From Pectinophora gossypiella (taxonomy: Eukaryota; Arthropoda; Insecta; Lepidoptera; Gelechiidae), in contig NC_065407.1 in NCBI RefSeq assembly GCF_024362695.1, forward strand, positions 9,114,001 to 9,178,000: a stretch of 64,000 nt of DNA. The letters run 5' to 3'. Of this stretch, positions 48,035 through 57,088 are shown piece after piece; within the stretch, counting starts at the first letter, position 1; each line of letters starts with the position of its first letter. Both the position numbers and the translations under genes were made by a program. The notes below the pieces were generated by a model that worked only from the letters and a program-made list of their open reading frames with translations, did no database searches and was not told where the DNA came from.

Positions 48035-48075
48035 TCTAGCCTACAAGATCCCACTGCTGGGTAAAGGCCTCCCCT
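48035..48075 (-). repeat. RTE 3' tail, inverted to the next feature
   Basis: GATCCCACTGCTGGGTAAAG and GCCTCCCCTTCC read as the sense RTE tail only on the minus strand, while the RTE coding scrap that follows is on the plus strand. Confidence 0.6.
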
Positions 48076-48100
48076 TCCTCTTCGAAATCGAAGCGCTGAT

Positions 48101-48280
48101 GTGGGACGAAAAGCCGCCAGACTCAAATGGGATTGGGCCGGACATGTTTGTCGCATGCACCCTGAGCGGTGGGCACGGATCGTCACGCATTGGGTGCCTC
48201 ATGACGGATACAGGCGTCGTGGTAGACCTCTAAAGAGATGGCGTGACGACCTGGACGCCGGCCGGAGTACGCACAGAACC
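48101..48280 (+). pseudogene. RTE LINE pol C-terminal fragment
   Basis: Reads ARLKWDWAGHVCRMHPERWA, then GYRRRGRPLKRWRDDLDA, equivalent to the KWQWAGHIARR / GRPATRWTDDL blocks at 15594-15848 but from a different RTE subfamily. The frame runs out after the fragment. Confidence 0.8.
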
Positions 48281-48484
48281 GCGAAAATTTTATATGTCAT
48301 GGAAAGAAATATATTAAAGAATACCTAAAATAATTTAATATGGAATCTATTCAAATCCTAAGCAGCTTTACAATTTGTATAAGCAGGTAGGTGGTTTGTG
48401 TCCAAAAAGTCCTCTTCTTTACTGGACTGCGGCGAAGCAAAAAGGAGGGTTATGTGTCTAACCGCTATGTTTGAATATATACAG

Positions 48485-48610
48485 ACAGGATTTTAGTGAC
48501 ATCGTAACGAAAACTTTAAGGGGATGATTCAGACTATGATTCTGAGTTGACATCAAGTGGAATTTTCCGTCTCAAAATTATAGAGCTGAAAATAATTTTA
48601 AAAATACCCT
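48485..48610. mobile_element. Foldback MITE M, copy 8 (left half)
   Basis: TTTTAGTGACATCGTAACGA and GACATCAAGTGGAATTTTCC are clear; the right arm is missing. Confidence 0.7.
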
Positions 48611-49129
48611 TGTATAATAAAGTAACTTTATGACAAAGCTTACCAATCATATAGTGCTAGGTATCTGCATACTTTATTCCTTATAGGTGGATAATAGAGA
48701 ATATACCAGGGCAGCCAGGATATTGAACAATTTCCTCCGGCCGTAATTGCTATAATTGCATGGAGGTGCGAAGGCAGGTTAATCACAACTGCACAGCGAT
48801 TTATGAAGATGCCTGCATATTATACAGTAGCTGTTTACAGACGAAATTACGTCGTATCTTAACACGATTCACCATTATCTAGGTGCATTAAATACCCATC
48901 CTGTTTCAGACATTGTGACATGCTTGGTGCTTCACACACCTATACAAGCGCAGGATGAGGTGCGGACCAGTCACTTATTGGCCAGGGGCTGCCCCTGGTG
49001 AGTTAGCCGCTTTAATATGATTCGTAAACACTGTGGTTGTGATATTATCGGGGTGATTTTTTAATTAGAGATTTTGAACTGATAGTAAAGTTTAGCATGA
49101 TCTAAAAGTCGGATCTATTTCATCGGCGA

Positions 49130-49340
49130 TAGGCTGATGATCCCCATACGGTTCATCACATCTACTTCGGATCATAGGTCGCTCCACTCACCCTATTAGG
49201 GGTCACGGCGTGTTTACTTCATTTATTTATGCATTCAAAACACAAGGTCAATTCAATTATGGGCGATAGGTTGATCCCTTCGCACCATGAGGCTCATCAT
49301 ATCCATCTTAGGACTTCTTATCAACAGTGGTTGCAAATTG
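49130..49340 (+). repeat. Two tandem copies of a GCGATAGGCTGAT-type repeat
   Basis: GGCGATAGGCTGATGATCCC with GGTTCATCACATCTACTTCG (49130) is repeated as GGGCGATAGGTTGATCCC with GGCTCATCATATCCATCTTA (49260). Dispersed lepidopteran-style repeat, class unknown. Confidence 0.5.
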
Positions 49341-49942
49341 GCTCTGATTATTTGTGGCTCTGCTCAACACATTGATTGTATGTAAAATACGAAGAATCCT
49401 AGTCACAGATTCTCGAGAATCCATAATGCGTGACCATGTTCAATATTTCTACGTTATCATCTATATATACATGCTGCAAATAAGTACATATTTATTTTCA
49501 GCCGGGAATCCACATAAATCCAAGAAGATATGATATAACCTCTTAAATAACTCGGCGATCCGCATAAACTTCCCGAGATTCAGTGACTGGAAAATGTTAG
49601 GTATTTGTCAGAACTTGAATTTTCTCGCTAACTTCACAGCTTCACAGTGCTGAAACAGTCAAAGATTTGTTTTCTTGCCCGTGTCTTCCCTTTTCCACGT
49701 CTGTCCATTTTGATGAAGGTCTAAATGTAAACTCTATATTCAACTTTATTAACTCTAAAAGGTTTCAGATTATATTTCGGATAAGCTTTTACAAGAGTAA
49801 CTTTTAAATGAGTTGCAAATGTAATATTTATTATGAAATGAAAAAATATTCAAGCGAACCAGGTTTGTAGCTAAAACATTAATACGAAACGTAAATGAGT
49901 TTATGTATGTATACATTAATCTTTTGTTATATAATCATATAT

Positions 49943-50010
49943 ACAGAGTGTTAGTAACATCGTAACGAAAACTTAGAGGGATGATTCAAGCTATGATTAT
50001 GAGTTGATGA
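49943..50010. mobile_element. Foldback MITE M, copy 9 (left end only)
   Basis: ACAGAGTGTTAGTAACATCG and GGATGATTCAAGCTATGATT, then the match stops. Confidence 0.65.
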
Positions 50011-50206
50011 TTACTTACATGTCATTTTTAAGTTGTTTATTTTTATTTTTTAGGGTGCAGCTGGAAATTTGCGCTTTATTGACCCTGGGTGTTCAGAGTT
50101 CTATGCTGAGCTAGTAAAACATTTTATCTGTAATTTCTGTTTCCTTTGTTCTGTTGTGTTATTGTTGTTGTTATCTTATCTACAGGGTGTTAGTGACATC
50201 GGAACG

Positions 50207-50211
50207 AAAAC
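50207..50211. repeat. Target-site duplication AAAAC, left
   Basis: AAAAC directly precedes the 5' LTR and recurs at 57523-57527 after the 3' LTR. Five bp is typical for BEL/Pao integrases. Confidence 0.9.
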
Positions 50212-50645
50212 TGTGCCGGACGACGCCCAGAACGATCTCATAGTTTAACAAATTATTGTAAATAACTTAGATTTTGAAATAAAGATATAGATAGTTAAAT
50301 AAGTATAGTTAAGAAAATATTGTGATAACGATTGTATGTGATATTATTATTTTTGTTCCAATAAATTACACTCACCTCATTCGCGGCGCCGTCTCGTCTT
50401 AATGCGCGCAAGGCCCACTAGTTGCGAACCGTAAAATCGTATATGACTAGGGCGAGACGGCGTCGAAAACACACACAATTCGCACACCTCGCAACTCGAG
50501 GTTTATTTTTAGGAAGGTCGCAATAGGACCTTACACAACATAGCTTAGGTACAGACACAACTGTACAGAAATGAATCTTAAATAGTTGTTTTTATTTAGA
50601 ACCAGCATCCCATAGAACATAGCGTGCGGTTTACAGTCCCGTACA
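50212..50645 (+). repeat. 5' LTR, 434 bp
   Basis: TGTGCCGGAC...CCCGTACA with TG/CA ends. Contains AATAAA at 50278 and 50360, and a 10-bp perfect stem CGCCGTCTCG (50387-50396) / CGAGACGGCG (50453-50462). A GTGCGG/CCGTAC hairpin with TTACAG in its loop occupies 50624-50644 at the LTR end. Confidence 0.96.
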
Positions 50646-50646
50646 T

Positions 50647-50665
50647 TGGTCCTTCGAGCCGGATT
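50647..50665 (+). other. Primer binding site matching tRNA-Tyr
   Basis: TGGTCCTTCGAGCCGGATT is complementary to CCA plus the acceptor and T-stem 3' strands of tRNA-Tyr, whose 5' end reads CCTTCGA. It lies one base after the LTR. Its last bases overlap the left stem of leader hairpin 1. Confidence 0.85.
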
Positions 50666-50829
50666 ACAGCCGGATAGAACATAGAAGATTCCGAATAACA
50701 GTCGGATATCGAAAACATAGTTCCGAACAACAGTCGGAAAACCTATAGTACAACTCGGATAACAGCCGGGTATAGTTAAATCCCGGGTAACAGCCGGGAT
50801 ACAGGAGTGTCTGGACAACAGCCAGACAC
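50659..50829 (+). other. Array of six hairpins with a conserved ACAG loop (BEL leader)
   Basis: Six hairpins, each with a 7-nt loop ending ACAG. Loops/stems: ATTACAG at 50663 (CCGG/CCGG, 4 bp); ATAACAG at 50695 (TCCGA/TCGGA, 5); ACAACAG at 50727 (TTCCGA/TCGGAA, 6); ATAACAG at 50759 (ACTCGG/CCGGGT with one G-U, 6); GTAACAG at 50787 (ATCCCGG/CCGGGAT, 7); ACAACAG at 50815 (GTGTCTGG/CCAGACAC, 8). Stems differ in sequence but keep pairing and lengthen toward gag. Spacers are AT-rich with ATAG motifs. The last hairpin ends 8 nt before the ATG. Function unknown; packaging, dimerisation or translation control are candidates. Confidence 0.85.
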
Positions 50830-50837
50830 GACACAGT

Positions 50838-53800
50838 ATGAAAACCAGGAGTATGAAGTCGACAGAGATGGAACGGCCATCAACAGAAGACCCACCGGTC
50901 ACCAACACAGCAACTCCCGCAGTCGCGGCCGCCGCCGTCACAGATAGAATAGATACAGCAGCCCCGCTGGTTACAGAACAGCCTGGTGGTGGTAGTACCG
51001 AAACATCTACTACCACTGGGACCAGCTCGGGCACCACAACGACGACGACGGGCACAACAGACGATACAGATAGGACTACGGGGGAATCCAACACAGAAGA
51101 TAGCGTACAGAACGAGACGTTACGACCTGGATCGGTGGTCAGAGCCCCATCAGCGCCACACTCTACAGCTTCAAAGAAACGACGCCTAGCCTTACTTAAA
51201 GCAAAAGAGGAACTCCTGAAAAAAGAAGTCGAACTGGCAGCAGCACGCATCGCTACGTTAGCCGAAGAATCCGACGACGACACAGACATAGAGATAGCAA
51301 GTGTGAGCGACGTACGCACACGCACAAAGACGTGGGTGGACCAGCACTCAACGCTGGCCCCCCCGCTGCCCACCAACATAGCACCCTTAACTATAACGGG
51401 TGAATACAGAACCACAGTAGAAGAAAAACCGTCGCAAACTCAACACAGTCACGCGACACCTATAAACAAGGGGGCAAAACACAGCATAGCGGCACCCACT
51501 ACACAAGGTGGATGCATCTCAACTCCCGTCACGGCGGGAGAACATGTGATCGCCAAACAACCATCGATAGAAATTACACAGTTAGCACAAGCGATCACGT
51601 TAGCTGCGCGATCAGCGTGTCCCACACCGCGCAGCACCTTCGAGCTTCCAACATACAGTGGATCTCACACAGAATGGCTGTCTTTCTACGCAGCCTACAC
51701 AGCGACAGCTCCATCCTACTCCGACCAGGAGAACTTAGTACGCCTGCGGAAGAGCCTGAAGGGAATGGCGAAAGAAACGGTTGAAAGTCTTCTCATGTAC
51801 AACGCGAACCCCACCGACGTAATGAAGACACTACAGCTTCGATTCGGCCGCCCCGACGCTATAGCTCACACCGAGCTCGACCGCCTCCGAGCTCTACCGC
51901 GCCTCAGCGACTCAGCCAAAGAAGTATGCGTATTTGCGACGAGGGTAAACAACATTGTGGCCACACTACGCGCCCTCCGAAAACAACAGTACCTGTATAA
52001 CCCCGAGATAACTAAGCTCACTATAGACAAACTGACACCGACAATACGCTATAGATGGTACGACTTCGCGGCTGAGCAATCAGAAGACGACGCCGACCTA
52101 CTGAAACTCGCAAGGTTCCTCGAACGCGAGGCTGAACGCTGTGGACCGTACGCGCAACCAGAGCGCGACACAGCTTCATCACAAACACAGCGGACAGCAC
52201 CCGGCGCCGTCCAAATTCGAAAACAGACACAACAGCGTACTTACTCCACGACGGAAAAGGATAAGACAGCGTGCCCCGTATGCGACAAGACGGGACACAC
52301 GGCGGTAAAATGTCAACAATTCACCGACGCGAACACAGACAAACGATGGGAAATGGCAAAAAACAAGTCACTATGTTTTCGATGCCTCACTCGACGCACT
52401 CTCAAACATGAGTGCAAAGCCCGAACATGCAACACCAACCAGTGCAACCGCACTCATCACCCTATGCTACATTTCCTGAAAAGAGAGGTCCCCGAAGAGA
52501 AAACAGAAACAGTCAGCACGGCATGGACGACGAGAAGAACTCACACCTTCTTAAAAATCCTCCCTGTCAAAGTCTCCGGTCCACAAGGCGATGTCGACAC
52601 CTTCGCCTTACTCGACGACGGGTCCACAGTCACCCTAGTCGACGCCGATATCACCAACCAAGTCGGCATAAAGGGACCGAGCGACCCGCTACGCATAGAA
52701 GCCCTCTCAACCGACATAGGAGTCAGGAAATCACAGCGTGTAACACTCACGCTACACGGGGCGACTAACACCTTCGACACGCATGCCCGGACGATAGAAA
52801 ACCTACAGCTCTCACCGCAACGCATCGAAAACGACGACCTCACCGAGTGCCACCACTTGTCCGACATCGCTCTACAACTAGTCTACGAGGCGACACCGAA
52901 GATACTAATAGGACAGGACAACTGGGAGCTACTCCTCGCCACCGAAACAAGAAGAGGGGCGCGGCATCAACCGGTCGCCTCCCTCACCCCTCTCGGCTGG
53001 GTGCTACACGGCGCACACACGCGCACTATAGGACATCGAATCAACTACATTACCGCACCCACACCCGAAGATAGTATGGACGAACAACTTCGTCAGTACT
53101 TCGCCATCGAGTCTCTCGCTATAGAACAGAAAAGGCCACAAAGCGACCCCGAACAGCGTGCGCTCAACATACTCGCCGAACGCACTACACGTAGCGACGA
53201 CGGTCGTTACATAACGTCGCTACTGTGGCACACAGACAACGCGTCTATGCCCGACAACTACAATAACGCGTACAACCGCCTACTGTCTACAGAAAAAAAG
53301 ATAGATAAAGATCCACTACTTAAACAGAAATACAACGAACAGATGGAAGCGCTTATAGAAAAGGGCTATGCCGAGCCCGCTCCGAGTACCAAAACAGCCA
53401 ATAGAACTTGGTACTTACCTCATTTCCCCGTTCTCAACGCAATGAAACCGGGAAAAGTACGCGTCGTACACGATGCCGCAGCTAAAACGCAAGGTGTATC
53501 ACTCAACGACTACCTGCTCACCGGTCCCGACTTACTACAGTCTCTACCGGGGGTACTCATGCGCCTCCGCCAGCACAAGTACGCTGTGTCCGCCGACATC
53601 AAGGAAATGTTCATGCAAGTCAAGATACGTGAACAAGATCGGGACGCCCTCCGCTACCTCTGGCGAGGCGACAATAGAGGCGACACGACTCCCCGAGAGT
53701 ATCGCATGACATCACTCATCTTCGGAGCAAAGTCATCACCTGCGACAGCAATCTACATAAAGAATAGCAACGCCGAGCGGTACAAAGTCACAGACCCGGA

Positions 53801-56516
53801 CGCGTACGACGCAATAGTCCGCAATCACTACGTCGATGACTATCTACAGAGCTTCGAGACAATAGAACAGGCCGTAGCTACGTCGAACAGAGTACGCGAG
53901 ATACACAGCGAAGCACACTACGAGCTACGACAATGGACCTCAAACTCGCAGGAGGTTCTCACAGCACTCTCGGAGCCATCGACGACAACTCAGTCAGTCT
54001 CACTCGACGAAAACACGAAGACCGAACGGATACTAGGTCTCATCTGGAAGCCGTACAGCGACGAGTTAGCCTTCAACCTCGACCTAGCACGTCTGCCACA
54101 AGACGTGCTAAACAGAAAACAACCCACCAAGCGTGAGGCGCTCAAAATAGTCATGTCATTGTTCGACCCTCTCGGTCTCGCTTCGCCTGTCACATCTAAG
54201 GCGAAACAACTCCTTCAAGAAGTATGGAGAAGAAACATCGAATGGGACCAGCCGATCGACACTGACCTCGCCGCACAATGGACGGAGTGGATAGAACATC
54301 TCAAGAAGCTAACCCACGTCGCGATACCCAGATGTCACTTACATTACAGCGACGCTAGTAACATGCAACTACATGTTTTCGTCGACGCTAGTGAAACAGC
54401 CTTCGCCGCCGCGTTATACTGGCGCATACAGTCGCCGGAGGGACACGTGACTACATCACTGGTCTTGGGGAAGGCCAAAGTCGCACCGCTCAAAGTCACG
54501 TCAATCCCACGCCTCGAACTACAAGCGGCCGTCATGGGCAGTCGTATGGCCGCGACTGTAATAGAAGAACACGATCGAAAACCATCGTCAGTCACGTATT
54601 GGTCCGATAGCCGCACAGTACTCACCTGGCTAAAAACGGGCGCTCGCTCGTACAAACCGTATGTCGCACATCGAATCGCGGCAATAGAGGAGGTCAGCAA
54701 GCTAAACGAGTGGCGTTGGGTTCCAACTAAACTCAACGTCGCCGACGACGCGACCCGCGATGTACCAAGTGACTTCGATGTACAACACAGATGGTTCAGA
54801 GGCCCGGAATTCTTACGTGACGACCCAACTACGTGGCCTGCGGAGAAGCCACCACATATAGAAAACACCGGCGAAGAGAGACTGCACTATACAACACACA
54901 GAAGTGTCACCACAACGACACTAACAACAGCGCTCCCGGACAGTAATAGATTTTCGAAATGGGAACGCCTACTGCGAGCCACCGCTCGCGTCCTTCAGTT
55001 TATAGCTCTATGCCGCCGCAGCGCTGACGAGAAAGTCAACTACAAACGTACGGCGAAAGTCAGAGAAACAGACAGCACATGGGGGCGAAAATATAGAACC
55101 GCCACGCCCCGGCCTACAAAACAGAGGGACGACAGCTACAGAAAATTCATCCCACTAGATGCCCGATATAGCAAGGAGGCCGAAGCCCTCCTAGTGCGCG
55201 CCAGTCAACAACAGTCGTTCGAGAGCGAAATAGACACTCTGCAGAAAGGGGGCAACATACCCCATTCGAGCCGACTACGTCCTATCGCGGTCGAACTAGT
55301 CAACGGCGTGATTCAACTTAAATCACGTATAAACGCGGCGACGGACATAACACCACAGACACGAGCGCCGGCGGTCATCGACGGCGACAACCACGTAACA
55401 AAACTATACGTGGAGTACATACATCGACGCCTACATCACGCGAGCGTCGAAGCTACGATCAACGAATGCCGCCAGTACTATTGGATCCTACGCTTGCGTC
55501 CAATCGCACGCATGCTCATACATAGATGTCTGCCCTGCCGCATACGACGGTCGACACCACCGCGACCACCGACGGGTAACCACCCGCCGACCCGACTAGC
55601 GCACCATCAACGCCCTTTCACATACACTGGGCTTGATTACTTCGGCCCCCTCACGGTCACAGTGGGCAGAGGGACACAAAAGAGGTACGTCGCACTGTTC
55701 ACGTGCCTCACAACACGCGCCGTACACCTAGAAATCGCCGCCTCACTAACGACAGATTCGGCGATTATGGCACTACGACGCATGATCGCGCGCCGTGGGT
55801 GCCCTACAGAAATTTGGTCCGACAATGGGACGAATCTACAAGGCGCCGACAAGGAGCTTCGCAAAACTATAGACAGAGCGACAGAAGAAGAAGCCACACA
55901 CAGAAAAATCAGCTGGCGTTTCATACCCCCCGCCGCCCCCTTCATGGGCGGAGCATGGGAACGTCTCGTGCGGAGTGTGAAAACGGCTCTATACACCGTA
56001 CTAGAACGAACGAGCCCGTCCGAAGAGGTCCTACACACCTTACTCGCCGAAGTGGAATACACGGTCAACAGCCGTCCACTCACACACGTCTCCGTGGACC
56101 CCGCGGACCCAGAAGCACTCACTCCGAACCATTTTTTGCTCGGCGGCACTGCCCGCGAGGGCCCGCCGGGCACTTTCGATGACAGCGACTTATCCAACAG
56201 AACCCAGTGGAGAGCCTCTCAACGACTCGCCGACCTATTCTGGACTCGTTGGATGCGAGAGTACCTCCCCGAGCTCCAAAACCGGCGGGAGCCACACGGC
56301 GAAGGAACAGTAAAAATGGGTGACGTCGTGCTCATTACCGACAACACGCTACCACGAAACGTATGGCCCCGCGGAATAATCACCGCTACCTACCCTGGAA
56401 CGGACAACATAGTACGAGTCGTCGATGTCAAGACGAAGGGGGGGACACTTAGAAGACCCGTCAAGAAATTATTGGTTCTCTACTCCCCGCAACCCCCACC
56501 AATCGCGAACCAATAA
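50838..56516 (+). CDS. BEL/Pao Gag-Pol polyprotein, 1892 residues, intact
   Basis: One frame carries the whole Gag-Pol. Residues 1-110 are Thr/Ser-rich and disordered-looking; about 113-146 is a Lys/Glu/Ala coiled coil. A DUF1759-like Gag core starts at FELPTYSGSHTEW (268). A CCHC zinc knuckle C-x2-C-x4-H-x4-C is at 479-492, followed by more Cys pairs. The aspartic protease has DDGST at 593-597. Reverse transcriptase shows its first Asp at 920 (SADIKE) and YVDD at 998-1001. RNase H has its first Asp at 1183 (FVDAS) and a YWSDS block. Integrase has an HHCC finger (H1529, H1533, C1564, C1567) and DDE residues D1600, D1662, E1708. A DUF5641-like end follows. All catalytic motifs seen are intact. 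The start is the first ATG after the leader hairpins. Gag and Pol in one frame is usual for BEL/Pao. Length is normal for the group. Confidence 0.96.
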   Translation: MKTRSMKSTEMERPSTEDPPVTNTATPAVAAAAVTDRIDTAAPLVTEQPGGGSTETSTTTGTSSGTTTTTTGTTDDTDRTTGESNTEDSVQNETLRPGSVVRAPSAPHSTASKKRRLALLKAKEELLKKEVELAAARIATLAEESDDDTDIEIASVSDVRTRTKTWVDQHSTLAPPLPTNIAPLTITGEYRTTVEEKPSQTQHSHATPINKGAKHSIAAPTTQGGCISTPVTAGEHVIAKQPSIEITQLAQAITLAARSACPTPRSTFELPTYSGSHTEWLSFYAAYTATAPSYSDQENLVRLRKSLKGMAKETVESLLMYNANPTDVMKTLQLRFGRPDAIAHTELDRLRALPRLSDSAKEVCVFATRVNNIVATLRALRKQQYLYNPEITKLTIDKLTPTIRYRWYDFAAEQSEDDADLLKLARFLEREAERCGPYAQPERDTASSQTQRTAPGAVQIRKQTQQRTYSTTEKDKTACPVCDKTGHTAVKCQQFTDANTDKRWEMAKNKSLCFRCLTRRTLKHECKARTCNTNQCNRTHHPMLHFLKREVPEEKTETVSTAWTTRRTHTFLKILPVKVSGPQGDVDTFALLDDGSTVTLVDADITNQVGIKGPSDPLRIEALSTDIGVRKSQRVTLTLHGATNTFDTHARTIENLQLSPQRIENDDLTECHHLSDIALQLVYEATPKILIGQDNWELLLATETRRGARHQPVASLTPLGWVLHGAHTRTIGHRINYITAPTPEDSMDEQLRQYFAIESLAIEQKRPQSDPEQRALNILAERTTRSDDGRYITSLLWHTDNASMPDNYNNAYNRLLSTEKKIDKDPLLKQKYNEQMEALIEKGYAEPAPSTKTANRTWYLPHFPVLNAMKPGKVRVVHDAAAKTQGVSLNDYLLTGPDLLQSLPGVLMRLRQHKYAVSADIKEMFMQVKIREQDRDALRYLWRGDNRGDTTPREYRMTSLIFGAKSSPATAIYIKNSNAERYKVTDPDAYDAIVRNHYVDDYLQSFETIEQAVATSNRVREIHSEAHYELRQWTSNSQEVLTALSEPSTTTQSVSLDENTKTERILGLIWKPYSDELAFNLDLARLPQDVLNRKQPTKREALKIVMSLFDPLGLASPVTSKAKQLLQEVWRRNIEWDQPIDTDLAAQWTEWIEHLKKLTHVAIPRCHLHYSDASNMQLHVFVDASETAFAAALYWRIQSPEGHVTTSLVLGKAKVAPLKVTSIPRLELQAAVMGSRMAATVIEEHDRKPSSVTYWSDSRTVLTWLKTGARSYKPYVAHRIAAIEEVSKLNEWRWVPTKLNVADDATRDVPSDFDVQHRWFRGPEFLRDDPTTWPAEKPPHIENTGEERLHYTTHRSVTTTTLTTALPDSNRFSKWERLLRATARVLQFIALCRRSADEKVNYKRTAKVRETDSTWGRKYRTATPRPTKQRDDSYRKFIPLDARYSKEAEALLVRASQQQSFESEIDTLQKGGNIPHSSRLRPIAVELVNGVIQLKSRINAATDITPQTRAPAVIDGDNHVTKLYVEYIHRRLHHASVEATINECRQYYWILRLRPIARMLIHRCLPCRIRRSTPPRPPTGNHPPTRLAHHQRPFTYTGLDYFGPLTVTVGRGTQKRYVALFTCLTTRAVHLEIAASLTTDSAIMALRRMIARRGCPTEIWSDNGTNLQGADKELRKTIDRATEEEATHRKISWRFIPPAAPFMGGAWERLVRSVKTALYTVLERTSPSEEVLHTLLAEVEYTVNSRPLTHVSVDPADPEALTPNHFLLGGTAREGPPGTFDDSDLSNRTQWRASQRLADLFWTRWMREYLPELQNRREPHGEGTVKMGDVVLITDNTLPRNVWPRGIITATYPGTDNIVRVVDVKTKGGTLRRPVKKLLVLYSPQPPPIANQ

Positions 56517-56621
56517 TTCTCTATATAAGAAAAAAATGGCGCCGAGCCGCCACACAACTCGCTCAGCCACGGCACGAGTAACATCTCCGCTCAACAAGTA
56601 ACCGCTTCAACCAATCACAGC
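56517..56621 (+). promoter_or_regulatory. Gap between pol and the extra ORF: TATA-like motif and 21-codon upstream ORF
   Basis: TATATAA at 56523-56529, within 10 bp of the pol stop. A short ORF from ATG 56536 ends at 56601. The TATA-like motif could drive a subgenomic RNA for the downstream ORF, but this rests on the motif alone. Confidence 0.3.
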
Positions 56622-57056
56622 ATGGAGCCTGATACAACCTTCGAAGAGGCGGCGCGAGTGGTGGAGCAAAACATGAAGACGCTGGGGAAAACAATCGAAG
56701 CGGCCAAGAAAACAACAGAAGAGGCCGTCCGAATTCGCTCCGCCCCCCCGCCGCCGCGCCGCTACCTCGGCCCTCGCGTCCGCTCCCGCGCGACGCAAAC
56801 AGAATCGACGAATTTTCTACGCGATCTCCAACGGAAAATAGAACAATTGGAGAGGGAGATCATCTACCTGAGAGCGAGCCAACTTCGAGGCTCTCCATAT
56901 TCTCGGGACTACTTCACTTCCGACGCGACAATCTGCTACTACCACAAGAAATTCGGAGCAGAGGCTCGCAAATGCCACCCTCCATGCACATGGGAGCTTG
57001 AAGAAGGAGTAGAGGGACGCCGCCCGCACAACAGAAGAAGGAGTATGTCGACGTAG
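56622..57056 (+). CDS. Extra ORF of the BEL element: coiled coil plus Cys/His motif, 144 residues
   Basis: Lies 105 bp after pol, in the place where envelope-bearing elements carry env, but shows no signal peptide or membrane segment. Residues about 8-40 are Glu/Lys/Ala-rich and helical. A Pro/Arg-rich stretch follows (PPPPRRYLGPRVRSR). About 64-86 form a second coiled coil (LQRKIEQLEREIIYLRAS). Residues 105-122 hold C-x2-H-x9-C-x3-C (C105, H108, C118, C122) around KKFGAEARKC. From memory, a YHxxFGxxAxxCxxPC motif is found at the Gag end of other arthropod LTR elements, so this may be a captured or duplicated nucleocapsid-like module, perhaps RNA-binding or a Gag partner. The frame is intact between GC-rich flanks, which argues against chance. 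Confidence 0.75.
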   Translation: MEPDTTFEEAARVVEQNMKTLGKTIEAAKKTTEEAVRIRSAPPPPRRYLGPRVRSRATQTESTNFLRDLQRKIEQLEREIIYLRASQLRGSPYSRDYFTSDATICYYHKKFGAEARKCHPPCTWELEEGVEGRRPHNRRRSMST

Positions 57057-57076
57057 ACTCCAGCGCCGTCAACATA

Positions 57077-57088
57077 CGGCGGGAGGAA
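57077..57088 (+). other. Polypurine tract
   Basis: CGGCGGGAGGAA ends exactly at the 3' LTR start, the expected primer for plus-strand DNA synthesis. Confidence 0.8.

Noticed and set aside
50531..51415. Minus-strand frame of 294 codons over the 5' LTR and start of gag
   Set aside because: It is antisense to the low-complexity Thr/Ser-rich Gag N-terminus and the leader; Val/Ser-rich content mirrors codon bias of the true frame.
54344..54868. Minus-strand frame of 174 codons within pol
   Set aside because: Shadow of the RNase H region in a GC-rich gene with few AT-rich stops.
55637..56197. Minus-strand frame of 186 codons within pol
   Set aside because: Shadow of the integrase frame; no domain.
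56622..57056. Envelope gene for the BEL element
   Set aside because: No signal peptide, membrane segment or furin-like site; contents are coiled coil and a Cys/His motif.
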